Below, one piece after another: positions 1-13,131 of a DNA stretch of 64,000 nt (position 1 is the stretch's first letter; every line of letters begins with the position of its first letter). The stretch comes from Chrysomallon squamiferum. Lineage: Eukaryota; Mollusca; Gastropoda; Neomphalida; Peltospiridae. The translations under genes were made by a program, and so were the position numbers. The stretch is taken from assembly GCA_012295275.1 (NCBI GenBank), contig CM022671.1:14800456-14864455 (forward strand), written 5' to 3'. The notes beneath the pieces were generated by a model that saw only the letters and a list, made by a program, of their open reading frames with translations, made no database searches and was not told where the DNA came from.

Positions 1-232
1 TGTGTGTATATAATCTATGTATTAGTATGTATGTGTGTGAATGTGTGTGTTATTTATATATGCATGTATGTGTGTGTATTTATATGTGTGTGTATATCTA
101 TGTACGTGTATGTATGTATACATGTATGTGCATGTCTATGTATGTGTATGTGTATATATATGTATATGTAAATATGTGAGTGTGTGTGTGTTGTATTTAT
201 TTATATATACATAAACAGAAATATCCTTTCAG

Positions 233-1492
233 ATTCGCATCCAGGTAATAGTGAGACTGCTGAATGATGACACCCTGACAGATGGTCAGACATTAACAAT
301 GAGTGCAGCGGTCAATGTGAATGACCAGCAGATCTCCATAGCACAGCTTGACCTCGTAACCACAAAAACCTTCAGTGAGCTGAGACAGGTAACACCAAGA
401 ATTCAACACTTAACTGAACAAAACCTTAGTATAATAATTTATTCCTATCATTGGATTTATAATATACTAATAAACCTGTGTGTGTGTGTATATATATATA
501 TATGCAGGGTCATCTCAACAGCATTATAGGCACCCAGGCAAAGCAATGCACTGTGTTCACAATCATGAAAAATTACTTACACCAAGCCATGTCATACATG
601 GATTGCATGGGTCCATGGAACAGTTAGACAGCTGCCCAGTGTTCCAAGACAGCTGCCCAGTTTGCCCAAGCCTTAAGAAACATTGTGTGTGTGTGTGTGT
701 GTGTGTGTGTACATATATGTTTGTGTATATGTATATGTATGTATGTATTATAATACTTAAATGTAAAGTATTTATTACTAAAACAGACAGATAATAAATA
801 AATAACAAAATTTCATTTCATGAATCACATTGCACTTTGTTTTCATTGCATTTATATAATTACTTTTAATTCAGCAATAACTGCACACATTTTTTTTTTT
901 ACAACTTCAGGACAACATGACCCTCATTAACAACACTGCAGTCAAGCTGAATATCACTGATGACCCCATATATATGAAAATCTCAGAGAAGCGAGTGTTT
1001 CCTGTGGTTATGTACTTGCCAGTAAACTCAACCTTGGATGTCAGATTTGATGTCGACCTTCCAGTGAATGACTCTGCGGTGATGACTGTCCTCAGTGTCA
1101 ATGTGACTGGCAGTGGCAGGAACCTTGTGGGTTACGACACGTTCAACCATTTCAAAGTAACCGAGAAGTCCTCACAAAACACAACACAGATAAATAAACT
1201 TTACTGCAGCCTTGGAGTTGTTACAAACACGGGTGTGGCATTTTATTATGATTTAAATCAGAACTGATGTGTTTAGGGTTGATATGTTTTGGGTTTAGCT
1301 GATCAAATTGACATTCAAAAGCACAGAATTCATGATTTACTGGTTTTTGGTCTATAATTGGTGATTTATTTATTTATTTATTTTATTATTTATTATAGTC
1401 TTTACTTAAGGTTTAAGTTTTAGGGCTAAGCTTATTAAGTAGACATTCAAAAGGACATAATTTGTGTTGTCTATGCTTTTGGTCTACAACTG

Positions 1493-1523
<31 letters not shown>

Positions 1524-2056
1524 ATAAATAAAGTGAAACTAATTTAGAAATGTAAGTTTCTGTATGACTATATTATTTCTAAATAAAACAGATTATTATA
1601 ATAGGTTAAATAATTAATAATGTAGCTGTTATTTAGCATGGTTATATAAGACAAAACAAAACAAAACAAAACATCACTGTTTTGGATAATGTTAGTACTA
1701 ATGCGACAGTAGGTTTAAAATAACAAATGCAATGACATGAAGAGCAGCTGTACACTATGAACAAGGACAAAGTTTGTTTCAGGTTACACCTACCAGACTG
1801 GGGAGGAGGTGGAGGAGGATGACACAGTCACTCTCGACCTGGAACTGCAGCTTGCTGACAGCAGCATCAACACCAACAACTCAGAGCACTGGATCAGCCT
1901 GGGAATCAAGGTTGGGATATACATCGTCATACTGGAGTACAAGGTTGTAGTCATCAGAGATGGGTCGGAGAAACCTCAGATTCAGTTTCTAGGATCAGTT
2001 AATGACAGTTCTACCAGGTATTTCATTCACTGTGTCTGTGTCAGTGAGTGTTTGTG

Positions 2057-2087
<31 letters not shown>

Positions 2088-5000
2088 CTGTGTTTACCTA
2101 TATATAGTGTTATGGTGTTTTTTGTTTTTCCATCTATATATACGTTACAGTGTTCAGTGTTAAATCTGTATATCTTTGTCTGGGTGTGTGTGTTTTTTTC
2201 TGTTTGTGGGTAAGAGTGAATATACAACTCACATATATATCATACAAGTATGGCTGAACACTAAACATATAATTAAACTCTATTTAATTTTCTTAACACA
2301 CTTTCACATCAAATGATATTATATTATTTACTTTCTGAAACTAAATTTTGTATATCAAGTTATTTTTTTTTTTTGATTTATTTTGAACATTTATGGTTGA
2401 AAGTAGTAGCTTATTGTTACTGTAAAAAAAAACATGATATGAAATCTTTATCCTCAAATATATCCCAAAATATCCAATAATTATATTTAAAACCAATGTG
2501 TGTATTTAATATTTGTAGTAAAAAAATTAATTAATGCCTGACGCACTTATTTTGCAGCTCAACAGTTATAATAGACGGTGTGATAAGTCACACAAACACA
2601 TCCACAGCTGAGGGGCAGAATGTCAGCGCAATTTTATATAACCCTCCTTTTATGAACTTTTCTACGATATTGTCCTCAAATGACAGTCGGATTTCATTCA
2701 CTGAATCTGAAGAGGGCAAGATTTTGTATATTAATGTGAGAGACATAATACTGTAGCAGACACTGATACAATTTCCAAAAAATATTTATTCTGGAAATAA
2801 TTTTTTTTTTAAATGTGATAGGTGATAAAATATTGAACTGTTAGTCTACAATATATTGTTTATTTTTATCTTATTTTTGTTTTTAATATAATACTGTATT
2901 CTAAAACATTTGCTGCATTTTTAAACTGAACCATTCAGATTTTTACAAAGATCAACTCACAGTAGGATTCCATGAAAACAAACAAACAAAACTGTCCAAA
3001 AACCCAAAACTTTTAGCCAAAAGTTAATCTCATTAATCATTTTCCAAGATGGCTGCCCACCCAACTTAAAATTCTAGTTTGCAGCAGCCAGCATTTGTTT
3101 CTGTTTAACTGATTTTAAAAATACAAACCATAATAATCTAATGTGTATTTTAATTTCATAATAGGTTTAAATATTTGATTCAGTATTAGCAATTTTGATT
3201 TTTCAGATAGAAAAATTCTTTTTTACTGATGTTTTGGGGCTGACGTTGGAACTGAAAACCAATGGTGAAAAGGTGCCAGCTGGCTACACTGGCAACAATG
3301 TGGTATCAACGCTGGAGGTTGTGTCGCAGATGCACAGCTATCTGAGTACAGACGACTTCGCCGGTGACATGTCTGATGTTGTCTACTCTGTCTTTGTCTT
3401 GCCAGAAATAAGTAAGTTACACAATACACAGACACAAACACACACACATATACATACATACTCTATATACATGCATTCAAACATATACACACAAACATAT
3501 GTATGCACACACACATACACACACACACAAACTCATACATACATATACACACTTAAATACTACATATGTATTATATACATACATACATACATACATATTT
3601 TTTGATAAGAATACAAATTAAATTAATTTTACGTCTATTTTCTGCCATACACCAAATACTGTTATTTTTTAATCATTCCTCAGCTACATACAAACATACC
3701 TGAAATACATATAGATATACTCACACATATATGTGTACTCTTTTGAGCTTCCTATATAAATAAATATACACTTAAACAGAAAAACTGACATTTTTCTTGA
3801 AAGTTTTTAATGATCAGTTGGACACTTAAAAAATAAGAATTTCTTTCATCAATATTTTATTTAATTGTTCAGTTTTTGAAAAATACTGTTATTGTCTGAT
3901 AATATAAAAGGAGATTGTATATATATTTTTATATATATTTTTTTAAGATTTTGTTTGTGTGACAAAAGTTCTGGGGTTGGAGAGTGGGGCGATTCAGGAC
4001 TGTCAGTTAGACTCATCACCTGAGACAATTTCTGGAGGTGAAGCCAAATATGGAAGATTAAATGCTGCAGGTATTTTTCTCTGTCGTTTTCATGCCAGAG
4101 AAAAAGATTATATTCAGAATAAAGTTAAAACTTAGTATTTAACCTATGTTTTTAAGGACAATTGTTTTTTCAAGGTAATAAATATTAAAACAAAATACAC
4201 ACACAATCACACCAACACATACACAGAGATAGATAGATAGATAGATAGATAGATACATACATTTATATAGATATGAATATATGTATGAATTTATGTATGT
4301 ACATCGTTTTAATAAGAATCTGAATGAAACCTTTTTTGCTTTATGATGTAATGAATTTGCTGGCAAACTGAAATAAGAAAAATGGCAAAATAAATGTTTT
4401 TATTAGCAGTAATTCAGTTAGATCATTCAGAGTCTAGTTAGCAGTTAGCCTCACATTTAAAAATATTTTCAGATCTTTTTAATACATCTGATGATATTAA
4501 TTTCAGGGTGGAAACCGTTTGTCAGAGATGGCAAATTAAAGGAAGAGAGATATTTTCAGGTGTATTTTGGAAATATCACTCTGGTACAGAAAATAGATTT
4601 GGTGGTATCAGACAGCACCAATCTTATAACAAAGATTAAAACAAAATACAGCAATGATGGCTATGCCTGGCTTGATGGAGAAACAGTAAGTTAATTAAAA
4701 TACTAGACCTACTGCTGGTAGGCGAGATTTGTGAATAGAAAAAATGTGAATGGAAATTGGAAGGAAAAAGAATTTGATAATAACATGTATCATTTGAAAT
4801 TATGTCTAATGATTTGTGATCTGTATTTAATACCAGCTTCTCTTGGTTGAGGTCTTATCATAACAAATTACATATAATGACATATAATTTGTAATTGTAT
4901 TTAAATGATACTTTCAGTAAGTTATTTAAATAACAAATAAAAAAAAAATGCATTATATCAAGAGAACAGTCATTGTACTTTGGTGCTTGTCAGCTTTTTG

Positions 5001-7746
5001 CACAATTGTTTTATTAATTAGGCAGTAATTAAATAGAAAATGATTTACATATATATTTATATTTATATATAATAAACCACCAATTTAGTGACATTTTAGG
5101 CATTTGCTTTGCTTTTGTTTTCTGTTCTTCTAACACAAACGTTTCATGGTTTGTTTTAAAACAGATAACTATTCCTACTCCCTACTCACCAGACAGCAAG
5201 AAACACACTCAGATGCTGTCCAACAGCACCCCCTACCGCTACATCAGAATCTACATCCTTGACAACCAGTCTCCGAAAGATGAGATAACTGTCATGTTTG
5301 AGCTCCATGGCTGCATGGCAGGAACTGATATTTCTACTTCAGGTAAAAAAAAAAAAAAAAAATGGGGATTATTTGTGTTTTTGACATGAATTGCAGGAAC
5401 TGATATTTCTACTTCAAGTAAAAAAGAAAAAAGAAAGTTGATTATTTGTGTTTGGGACATGAATTGCAGGAACTGATATTTCTACTTCAGGTAAAAAAAA
5501 AAAAAAAAAAAAATAAGTTGATTATTTGTGTTTGGGACATCAGTTGTTATCAATATACAAATAGTTATTCCTGTTTAAAAAAAGTCCTTAAGTTGAGTTG
5601 AGATACTACTGAAGTTAATTCAGTTATTTTTGATTTGAGTAAATAACATTTCTGATATTAAGTGATATTATTAAACTAATACTGTGATTACAGATACAAA
5701 AGTAATAATAATAGTAATAACAACAATAACGCCAGTAATATTTGGTAAAATAATTAGTATTATTATTGTATAGTTAGCTATAAGTATTTGAGTTTATTGA
5801 CAAAACTGTATTTTTTTTTTCAGATGTCTGCACAACAGTAGTAAGTTCACCACAGTCAGCTATTGCTGGTATGTATTTACGTTTGTATGTACTTATCTGT
5901 GTTACTCTGTGAATATGGAGTTTTGTTTATATCTGTGCAAAAAAAAAAATTCCATCAGTAATGTTTTAAAAATACTGATTTCTGAGAATCCCACACAGTT
6001 TTCATTCAAACTCATTTTGAGAAGTAACTTGTTAATTCCATATTTTATTATTATTATTATTATTTTTGTTTTTATTGTTATTTTTGTTGTTGTTGTTGTT
6101 TTATTATTATTAATATTTTAAATACAGTGTAAATATTCATTATATATTTTATTTTATTACTATTATTATTTGAATTTTTTTTTTTTTTTTCTGCATCAGC
6201 AAACATAATTGATTAGGTACACTAGTGCAGTAATTTTCTTTTTTCTTTTGCCTTAAGCAGCATAATGACTTACTTCCCTTGAGTTAAGAAAGCATGAAAA
6301 AAAATCTATACCACTCAACAAAGAGCTGGAAAATGAATAATGATGAATTTGACAGACGGAAATGTTTGTGGAATGTTTTGTATGACCTTCTCATGCAGTA
6401 AAATAACAAATCATAGAAAAATTACAGACTGTTCAGTTACAAAGGATGATGATAGAAATTATTACACACAAACAAAACTGGAACTTAGCAACAAAAAAAA
6501 AAAACAACCCTAAAACAAAAATAGGACTACAGTAAAATCTATCCCCAATAAAATAATGTATTTCACAACTATTTAGCAACATCTGAAAAGTGCTGAATAC
6601 TGAATAAAATGTTCCTGTAGTTTCATTAATTTTCTACACTGAAATTATTTGTAGCTTGCTTTAGTCATATTTAATTCATGTTTAATACTTAATTCTATAT
6701 TCTTCTGTTTAATTATTTAAATGTTTTGAAGTCAAATAAAAACTTTAAAATATTGTGTTTCTAAAATAACTGAAATAGGGGTTAAAACAATTTTTTAAAC
6801 TTAAAAAAAAATAAACATTTTTATTATAAATTGAATTTATTTGGGTTTTTCATATTAATCTGGAATATTGGGGGGGTTCATTTTTGGATAGTGTCTCATA
6901 CTAGATCATTTTGTGTTAAAAAATGGATATGGTATGAAATTTGTACTGTTAGTAAGAAGGTGTATTTAAAAGATTGTTTACTGCTAACAGCCAAGAACAG
7001 CTCTTGCAGTAGTGATTGGAAGTTGATTAATAATAAAAACAATGACAACTAAAGAACATGAATTTAATAATGAAATGAATTCTTGTATCACTAAAGTAAA
7101 CATTCATTTGTTTCAGATTTTTATCGCCGTGGTTTTGTTGCAATGCCAGATGGAGGCCTTTTCATTTGTGATGCAACTATAGAAAGGTTATTTTATATAG
7201 AAAAAATGTTTTTATTAGCTGTAGCTCAGTTAGTTATGCATATAGAAAGGTCATTTTAAAAAAAAATGTTTTATTAGCTGTAGCTCAGTTAACAACTATA
7301 GAAAGGTTATTTTATATAGAAAAAATGTTTTATTAGCAGTAGCTTAGTTAGTTCGTTTACATTCTAGTTAAAAGTTGGACTCAGTTTGTAATCAAACAAA
7401 CAATTACATAAATAAATAAATAAGTACTTGAACAAATAATCTAAAAATACAGGTTGATTTTGTTTATATTTTGTTTATATTTTATTTATTTGTACAAAAT
7501 ATGTACAGATAAAACAAAATGATAAAAACTTTAGTTGAAATTTCTGTTGTTGAGTGAACATGATGCACTATAAAAAAAAATTAAAAAAAAAAAAAAATAA
7601 AAAATAACAATTATTTAATTTAACAAACCAACACAAACAAAATTTTTATTTTTAAAATTTGTTTTTTTATCATCATTTTATTTATTTGTTTATTTATTTA
7701 TTTATTTATTTTATTTTATTATTACTATTATTATTATTACTATTAC

Positions 7747-7801
<55 letters not shown>

Positions 7802-9062
7802 TAAATTCCATGCTTGTTCAATTCTTGTTGTAGGGGTTTGAAACAAGTTTGCTTCTATTCACCTGACGGCACATCATGGAAAGGTGAGTCTCATAAATAC
7901 TTCACTATTCTCCAGTCTGATTTTATTTCAGAAATCTAATTCAGCAGGTTTTAAAAAAATAACACAAATTAAAGAAGAGGTAAAATATACACACATAATC
8001 AAAACTGGAACTTAGCAACAAAAAATTGATATGATATGAAATTCATTCTGTTTGTAAGGAGGTGTGTGTATTGCTTCTTTTTTTTTTTTTTTTTCATTAA
8101 GGAAAACTGTTCATGGTGTAGTTATGCTGTGGAATAAGTAAATGAAAAATATATTCCTTTGTGAATATTAACCAGACATTTTCTTTCCTGTTCAGAGCTC
8201 GATTCTCGCCTAGCGTGTGTTATTGGTCATGACTCTGAAAACAACAGAGTGTATGGAATAGCATCTGATGGTCTCAGTTTTATGGTTAGTTCTGACAATG
8301 GTGCCAGCTGGGAATTCTGCAGTTCCGACGATGTAACAAAATCAAAGGCAAAACCAAACTTTTTGGCAGCAAAGGTGGTTCCATGGGTTGATGACAGTAA
8401 ACTGAAATTAACAAACCCAGATCCTGCTTACACTGCTGGCAGCTGGGGAGGTATGTTGTTAATTAGTTACTAACATTTTCTTTTTATATTAATCCACTAA
8501 TTCTGAGACGTAATCTGTCTTTTATAACTCTGAAATCTCCTTTCACTGTATTCACACAACTTTTGTATTAAAGAGATTAATAAATATATAAAAATTTTAA
8601 AGAATTAAGATGAAAGGAAAATTATGATTTTATTATGGTGTTATATGGAGATGGTACTGGTTTCGATATTTTATTTTTGGATCATAATCACATTTAAACT
8701 TTACAGTTTTTAGAATCAAACTTGCAGACACAGCTTTGATGTTACTGGTATTGCCAGACACCTAATAAGTGTTAATATAATTAATGGAGGTTTTTTTCTT
8801 CCGTTGGTTTATTTTTGGTGTTGTTTTGGTCTGGGATTATGGGTTGGATGTTTGTTTCTTAGAGTGGTTTTGGGGATGTTTTCTGGGGTTTTGGGGTTTT
8901 TTTTTAAAGTAATGTTACTACTAATTACACTACTTATGATAATGATGATGCTAATCAAAATATGTGGTTTACTTTAACATTGCAGCTACTGCTGATGGTA
9001 TGAAAAAACAAAGTTCTTCAGTGTGGGAGTCCAAATTAGACTGGTCTAACTGCTGCCCATAG
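233..9062 (+). CDS. Large secreted protein, C-terminal part: unclassified repeats, F5/8C (discoidin) domain, Asp-box tail (5' partial)
   Basis: Exons read: 233-388, 911-1130, 1783-2017, 2558-2735, 3207-3411, 3948-4070, 4507-4685, 5165-5342, 5824-5868, 7117-7186, 7834-7883, 8196-8450, 8986-9062. All have GT/AG borders and matching phases, giving 656 residues in one open frame ending TAG. The 5' end lies before the window. Residues 1-330 form beta-rich segments full of N-glycosylation sequons (NNT, NIT, NST, NDS, NVT), which suggests an extracellular protein; I cannot assign a family. Residues about 335-485 are an F5/8C domain: it opens CVTKVLGLESGAIQDCQL, has ARLN-like GRLNAAGWKP, a YFQVYFG strand, YRYIRIYI and closes FELHGC. 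The tail carries two S-x-D-x-G-x-x-W-like Asp boxes (SPDGTSW, SSDNGASW), as in BNR/sialidase-type propellers. No membrane segment is visible near the C-terminus. A cell-adhesion or matrix role is inference. Confidence 0.8.
1309..1510. repeat. Intronic tandem duplication ending in (TTTA)n tracts
   Basis: Two diverged copies, 1309-1375 and 1443-1510, each start gacattcaaaag, contain ttggtctaya and end ggtgatttatttattta. They lie in the intron after the exon ending at 1130. The period is about 134 bp. Confidence 0.75.
3420..3600. repeat. (CA)n/(CATA)n microsatellite
   Basis: Imperfect CA, CATA and TACA repeats directly follow the splice donor at 3412. Similar TG-rich tracts occur at 1-200, 684-712 and 2060-2087 in this gene. 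They create spurious reading frames rich in T/H or C/V. Confidence 0.85.
5322..5490 (+). repeat. Triplicated exon end with splice donor (21-nt microexon-like units)
   Basis: The last 21 nt of the exon 5165-5342 (encoding GTDISTS in phase) recur at 5397-5417 and 5470-5490. Each copy is preceded by gcag and followed by gtaaaa (donors at 5343, 5418, 5491). The period is 73-75 bp. Copy 2 differs only at its last base. Each copy has its own acceptor, donor and a length divisible by three, so inclusion would keep the frame. Confidence 0.85.
7173..7354 (+). repeat. Three tandem copies starting at an exon end
   Basis: Units at about 7173-7236, 7238-7290 and 7291-7354 share tatagaaagg, atgttttattagc and gtagctcagtta. 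The first unit starts inside the exon that ends at 7186 and includes its donor; the third repeats that donor. A diverged relative lies at 4392-4455 in an upstream intron. Confidence 0.75.
7659..7801. repeat. (TTTA)n and (TTA)n microsatellite
   Basis: TTTA units run from about 7675 and TTA units to 7800, immediately before the acceptor at 7831-7833. They would read as poly-leucine, which is an artefact of the repeat and not a gene. Confidence 0.9.
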
Positions 9063-9284
9063 AGTTCACCACTCTCTGGTGAAGCAAGCCAAAGAAAAAA
9101 AAAACTGTTTATTTTATTTGAAATATATTATTAAAAATGTTAGATTGATTCATTTATTTTAACATTTGATACAGAACCGTTAAGTTTTATTTTTTTAGTT
9201 TGTCAACCATTTTGTACAAGATATTTTTTTTTCTGTCTTCTAGTTGAATTTCACTTCTTTAATTTTAAAAATGTGTGGAAAACT

Positions 9285-9290
9285 AATAAA
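9285..9290 (+). promoter_or_regulatory. Polyadenylation signal AATAAA of the discoidin-domain gene
   Basis: This is a consensus AATAAA 223 bp after the TAG at 9060-9062. In such AT-rich DNA the hexamer is common, so this is the most likely of several candidates. Confidence 0.45.
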
Positions 9291-10090
9291 GAAGTTTTGG
9301 GAGGATGTTAAATTACAAATAGAAGGAACTATATATATATATGACAAGAAAATAACAAAAAAAGAGAAAGAAATTCCATTAAAATAATAATTGTTAGGCA
9401 GAAGTTAATTGTTGTTCATCTGTTTTAATACTACTTTTCTAGTTATCTCTTTTTGTCATTTTAGTGCAATATATTTCTATTTTCTAACAAAGGCTTTTTT
9501 GCCAGCTGTTGTAATGTGATATTCTGTTTTCATTAAACATTTCTCTAATTCCGAACATTTTCTTCAGTTTAAAATAATGAATCAAACCGAAAAGAAAGAC
9601 TATGCTTTTATTTTAGCTTTTTCTGATCTGTTAGTTACATTGTTATCATCCTACTGTATATAAAAAGAATAAAAAATTATTTTTAGAAATAATAAGAAAA
9701 GGATCTGAATGTGCTATTATTTCTGTTTTTAATACAAATTTCTAGTGTTAAAATTGACTTAAAAGATAATAAAACTTAGTTTATTTTTTTATTTTAAAAA
9801 AATTACTACATTAATAAGGTGATGTTAAAATATTTTTTTTATCAAAAATGGATTTAACAAAAATATTATATACACTGATAGATATTGGTTTGTTGGTATA
9901 TATATTATTTTCCTGTTAGTTGCATTGTGGGTACATACCATATAAAATCATGATGGGGATAATTTATTGATTAGTTATTTAAAATGGTTTTCAAATAATT
10001 GATTCTGCAGCAAATTTAAATTAAAATATTGGATTTTTTATTTTAGATTTTTAATTTTTTGTTATTTAACATTGGATTAATTTATTCAAC

Positions 10091-10095
<5 letters not shown>

Positions 10096-10152
<57 letters not shown>

Positions 10153-10183
10153 CAGTATATAGTTCTTGGTTTTTCAAAGTTTT
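10096..10183. repeat. (CT)n(TA)n tract with 33-bp dispersed motif
   Basis: A CT run at 10096-10139 is followed by TA units and then a 33-bp motif beginning tgcagtatatagttcttgg at 10151-10183. The identical 33 bp follows the long CT run at 32054-32086, so this is a dispersed repeat and not a lone microsatellite. Confidence 0.75.
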
Positions 10184-11110
10184 AAATATAACAAAAGAAA
10201 AATATATATTAAAAACTGTACTTAACAATGGTAAAAATATATATGTGAACAAGATTATGATGCGATATTATTTGTAGATAACATTTCAAATCTTATTTTC
10301 TGTGTGTCAAGAAAAAAACGATATTTTTTCATAAATATTTTATTCTACAATTTCTTTAACAAAATATTAGATATTAAAAGTTCTACAAAAAAGAAAAAGA
10401 TAAAAGAAATACATTTGTTCAAAATGTCTTCAACAGCAAAGTCTGGTAATATAACCTTCTGTCTACAATAATACGGAAAATGAAAGAATGACCTATTAAA
10501 GATGTATCTGGATGGTTTTTTTTTTTTTATCAAAGTCAGTATTAGAGTAACATTATTGTGAATATCATTTAATATTTTATAACAGATATTTTCTGAATAA
10601 GATATCGTAAAGATATGTTACACTGTTAATGTCAGTAATACAGCTAACTGAAATTCCGTCCATTATAAATAAAATTATATATGCTTTGTTGTTATTAAAA
10701 TTCTGTTTTGTTTTAGGGTTGTTGTTGTTCTGCAAACTGTGTAACATATATATATATATAAAATAAAAGATATAGTTTTAGATATAGATATACAGATAGA
10801 TATATTTATATGTAATTTATGATATGTATGTATAAAACATGAAAGTTTATATATCTAAACCTTTGGTTCTATTTTATAAATTATTGAATGTTTCTTTTGG
10901 GGCAGTTAATCAGATCACATTATCTAAAACTAATTCAATGCCTTTAGACATTCTCTGTTATAATAGTGATAAATTTATCAGTTAATATAATTAATTTACC
11001 TTTTTGTCTTATATAAATATAAGAATTTAAGTCTGTTTGAAAAATAGTGGAAGTGGTATGACCACTAATATGTGTATTTTACTAGGATGGTGACTAATTA
11101 TAACACAGAC

Positions 11111-11503
11111 CAACAGTCAGCAACTTTTTTTCATGTATGGCCCAATACTGTAATTTTGAACAAAACCACAAGACAAATGGAGCTTCTTTCTTCCTACAGA
11201 TATGCATTTATTTGTGATTATAACATACACATTATAACCCTAGGAAAAATTAAGCAGACATCTAATACTGCTCAGTACATTCCTAGAGCTTGTTGTTTTT
11301 TAGGGAGAATCTAGATTTTCTCCTAACCTATTTCTCCTTGATTCAAACAGAAGAGTATATTAATTTTAAATAAAATGTTCATTTGGTCTTCAGTTTTATG
11401 GCTAGTTCTGCTATTGTGTGTCAAGTCAAATGGACACAAGTTGCTCCAGTAAAGCTCCATGCCCCAAAAAGGTAGTTACTAGGGTACTGGTTGCTGACCA
11501 CTG
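11111..11503. mobile_element. hAT-type MITE (non-autonomous DNA transposon)
   Basis: The left end reads CAACAGTCAGCAAC and the right end, reverse-complemented, CAGTGGTCAGCAAC (11 of 14 identical). This resembles the CAGTGGT.AGCAAC-type terminal inverted repeats of hAT elements. The flanking 8-mers acacagac (11103-11110) and gtacagac (11504-11511) match at 6 of 8 positions, as expected for an aged 8-bp target duplication. The 393-bp interior has no transposase. Confidence 0.6.
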
Positions 11504-12445
11504 GTACAGACAAATAATGGATTATATGTATCCAAAAACAAAAATTATTGCTTCAGCTGGAAGTTCCTATAAATGATTTATGGACTGTATTTATTTATTA
11601 TTTTATCACTTTCAATAATTTTGGCTAGAAAATGACTTAGTAACTTTTTTTTTTTTTTTTTTTTACTGAGCAAGTCATTAATGTAACATATTCACAAAAC
11701 ACAATTTTCTAACATACAAAATTCTACTTGTTCTAAGATATTGAGGCATATCCGTAGCTTTTACAAAAATATAGATGAGTACAAAAATGTCTGTAAAACA
11801 CTGACGTTATAATGTTATGACTATATTTTTTTTGTGTTTGAACAGCAGCAGTGTTACTGAACCCAAAACATTTGCTGAGTCTAAAAATAAAAATTAAAGA
11901 AAAACAAACCTTGGACAAGATGGTTAAGAACAGGAGAAAGGACATTTTATTTATAGATGCTGAGATAAGTAGTGCCAGTTAATACCATCATCTTGCACAC
12001 CCATTTTATTCACAACTATATTTCTTAGGAGAATAAAAAATAATAATAATAAAATATAATAAAATAATAAAGAAAAAAACAACAACAAAGCAAACAAGAC
12101 TGGAGACATATATGTTTAGATGAATTGTTTTAATTTTAGAAAAAATAAATATTACATTATAAACTCTTAAAATATATTGTACTGATATTTACAGTGTAAA
12201 ACAATGTCAAAAAGTTTAGAAAAAAATATGACTAATAAATTATCTTTACATCTAACATGAATAGGTATTTTAATATATTAAAAAAAAAAAAAAAAAAATC
12301 TATTAAAGGCATTATGATAGGTTCTGAATGTTCAGTGTTAAATCGATGACAAAATAACATATTTCTTTTTCTTTGAATACCAAATTAGTAAAGTATTTAA
12401 AATAAGCTTCTTTCTTTAGTTCAAAGTCATAAACTTATCGCTCAA

Positions 12446-12462
12446 AATTATTATTGTTGTTG

Positions 12463-12538
<76 letters not shown>
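12446..12538. repeat. (TTG)n(TTA)n microsatellite
   Basis: A few TTG units are followed by more than 20 TTA/ATT units, about 140 bp downstream of the kelch gene's stop codon on its strand. Confidence 0.9.
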
Positions 12539-12673
12539 GTTGCTTTTTTTTAAGATATAAATCTATAAAATTAATGAAATTTACGAAGCCTATCGTTGTT
12601 AGTCGTCATAATGTTTACTAACATTTTTTATTTGCTAGATAAATAGAACGTTTATTTTAATGAAATTTACGTT

Positions 12674-13096
12674 TTAGGTGTTCTCTTCGATTTGTAATTT
12701 ATGCTTAGGAGATGAAGTCTGTATTTTAGCAGTTTTGCCGTAAAATGTGTACTCGCGAACATTCGGCAAACCCCGTATTGTACAGGCACTTGTAGCACTT
12801 CGACCAATCAGAAGACTCGCTGCTTCAAACCATTCGTCTTCGTCTGCATCGTAACATTCCACCTTGTCAGTTGTGCCCACACCTAGAATAAAGCAGTTAG
12901 TGCATTTGAATCCAGTAATAATAAATAAATAAATAAATAAATACCTGGATGCGCTTAAGCTATTTTTTAAAACGATCCACATATTGTTTTTCAAAATGAA
13001 GAGCGAATAATTATTATTTGTATAATATACGTTTACTTTTTCATATTTGGAAAACTACTTGTACACCCGTCAGATTAATGCGACGAACAATGCGGA

Positions 13097-13131
<35 letters not shown>

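Larger units (their letters stand above)
9063..12673. other. Intergenic gap between two convergent genes
   Basis: I see no convincing coding sequence. The gap holds the 3' UTR of the upstream gene, a (CT)n tract with a dispersed motif (10096-10183), a hAT-type MITE (11111-11503), and a (TTG)n/(TTA)n block at about 12449-12538. A possible minus-strand AATAAA for the kelch gene lies at 12651-12656. Confidence 0.7.

Noticed and set aside
7659-7841. Poly-Leu frame (and similar poly-Ile, poly-Asn, poly-Ser frames at 20071, 23032, 36432, 40610)
   Set aside because: Translation of TTA, ATT or GA microsatellites.
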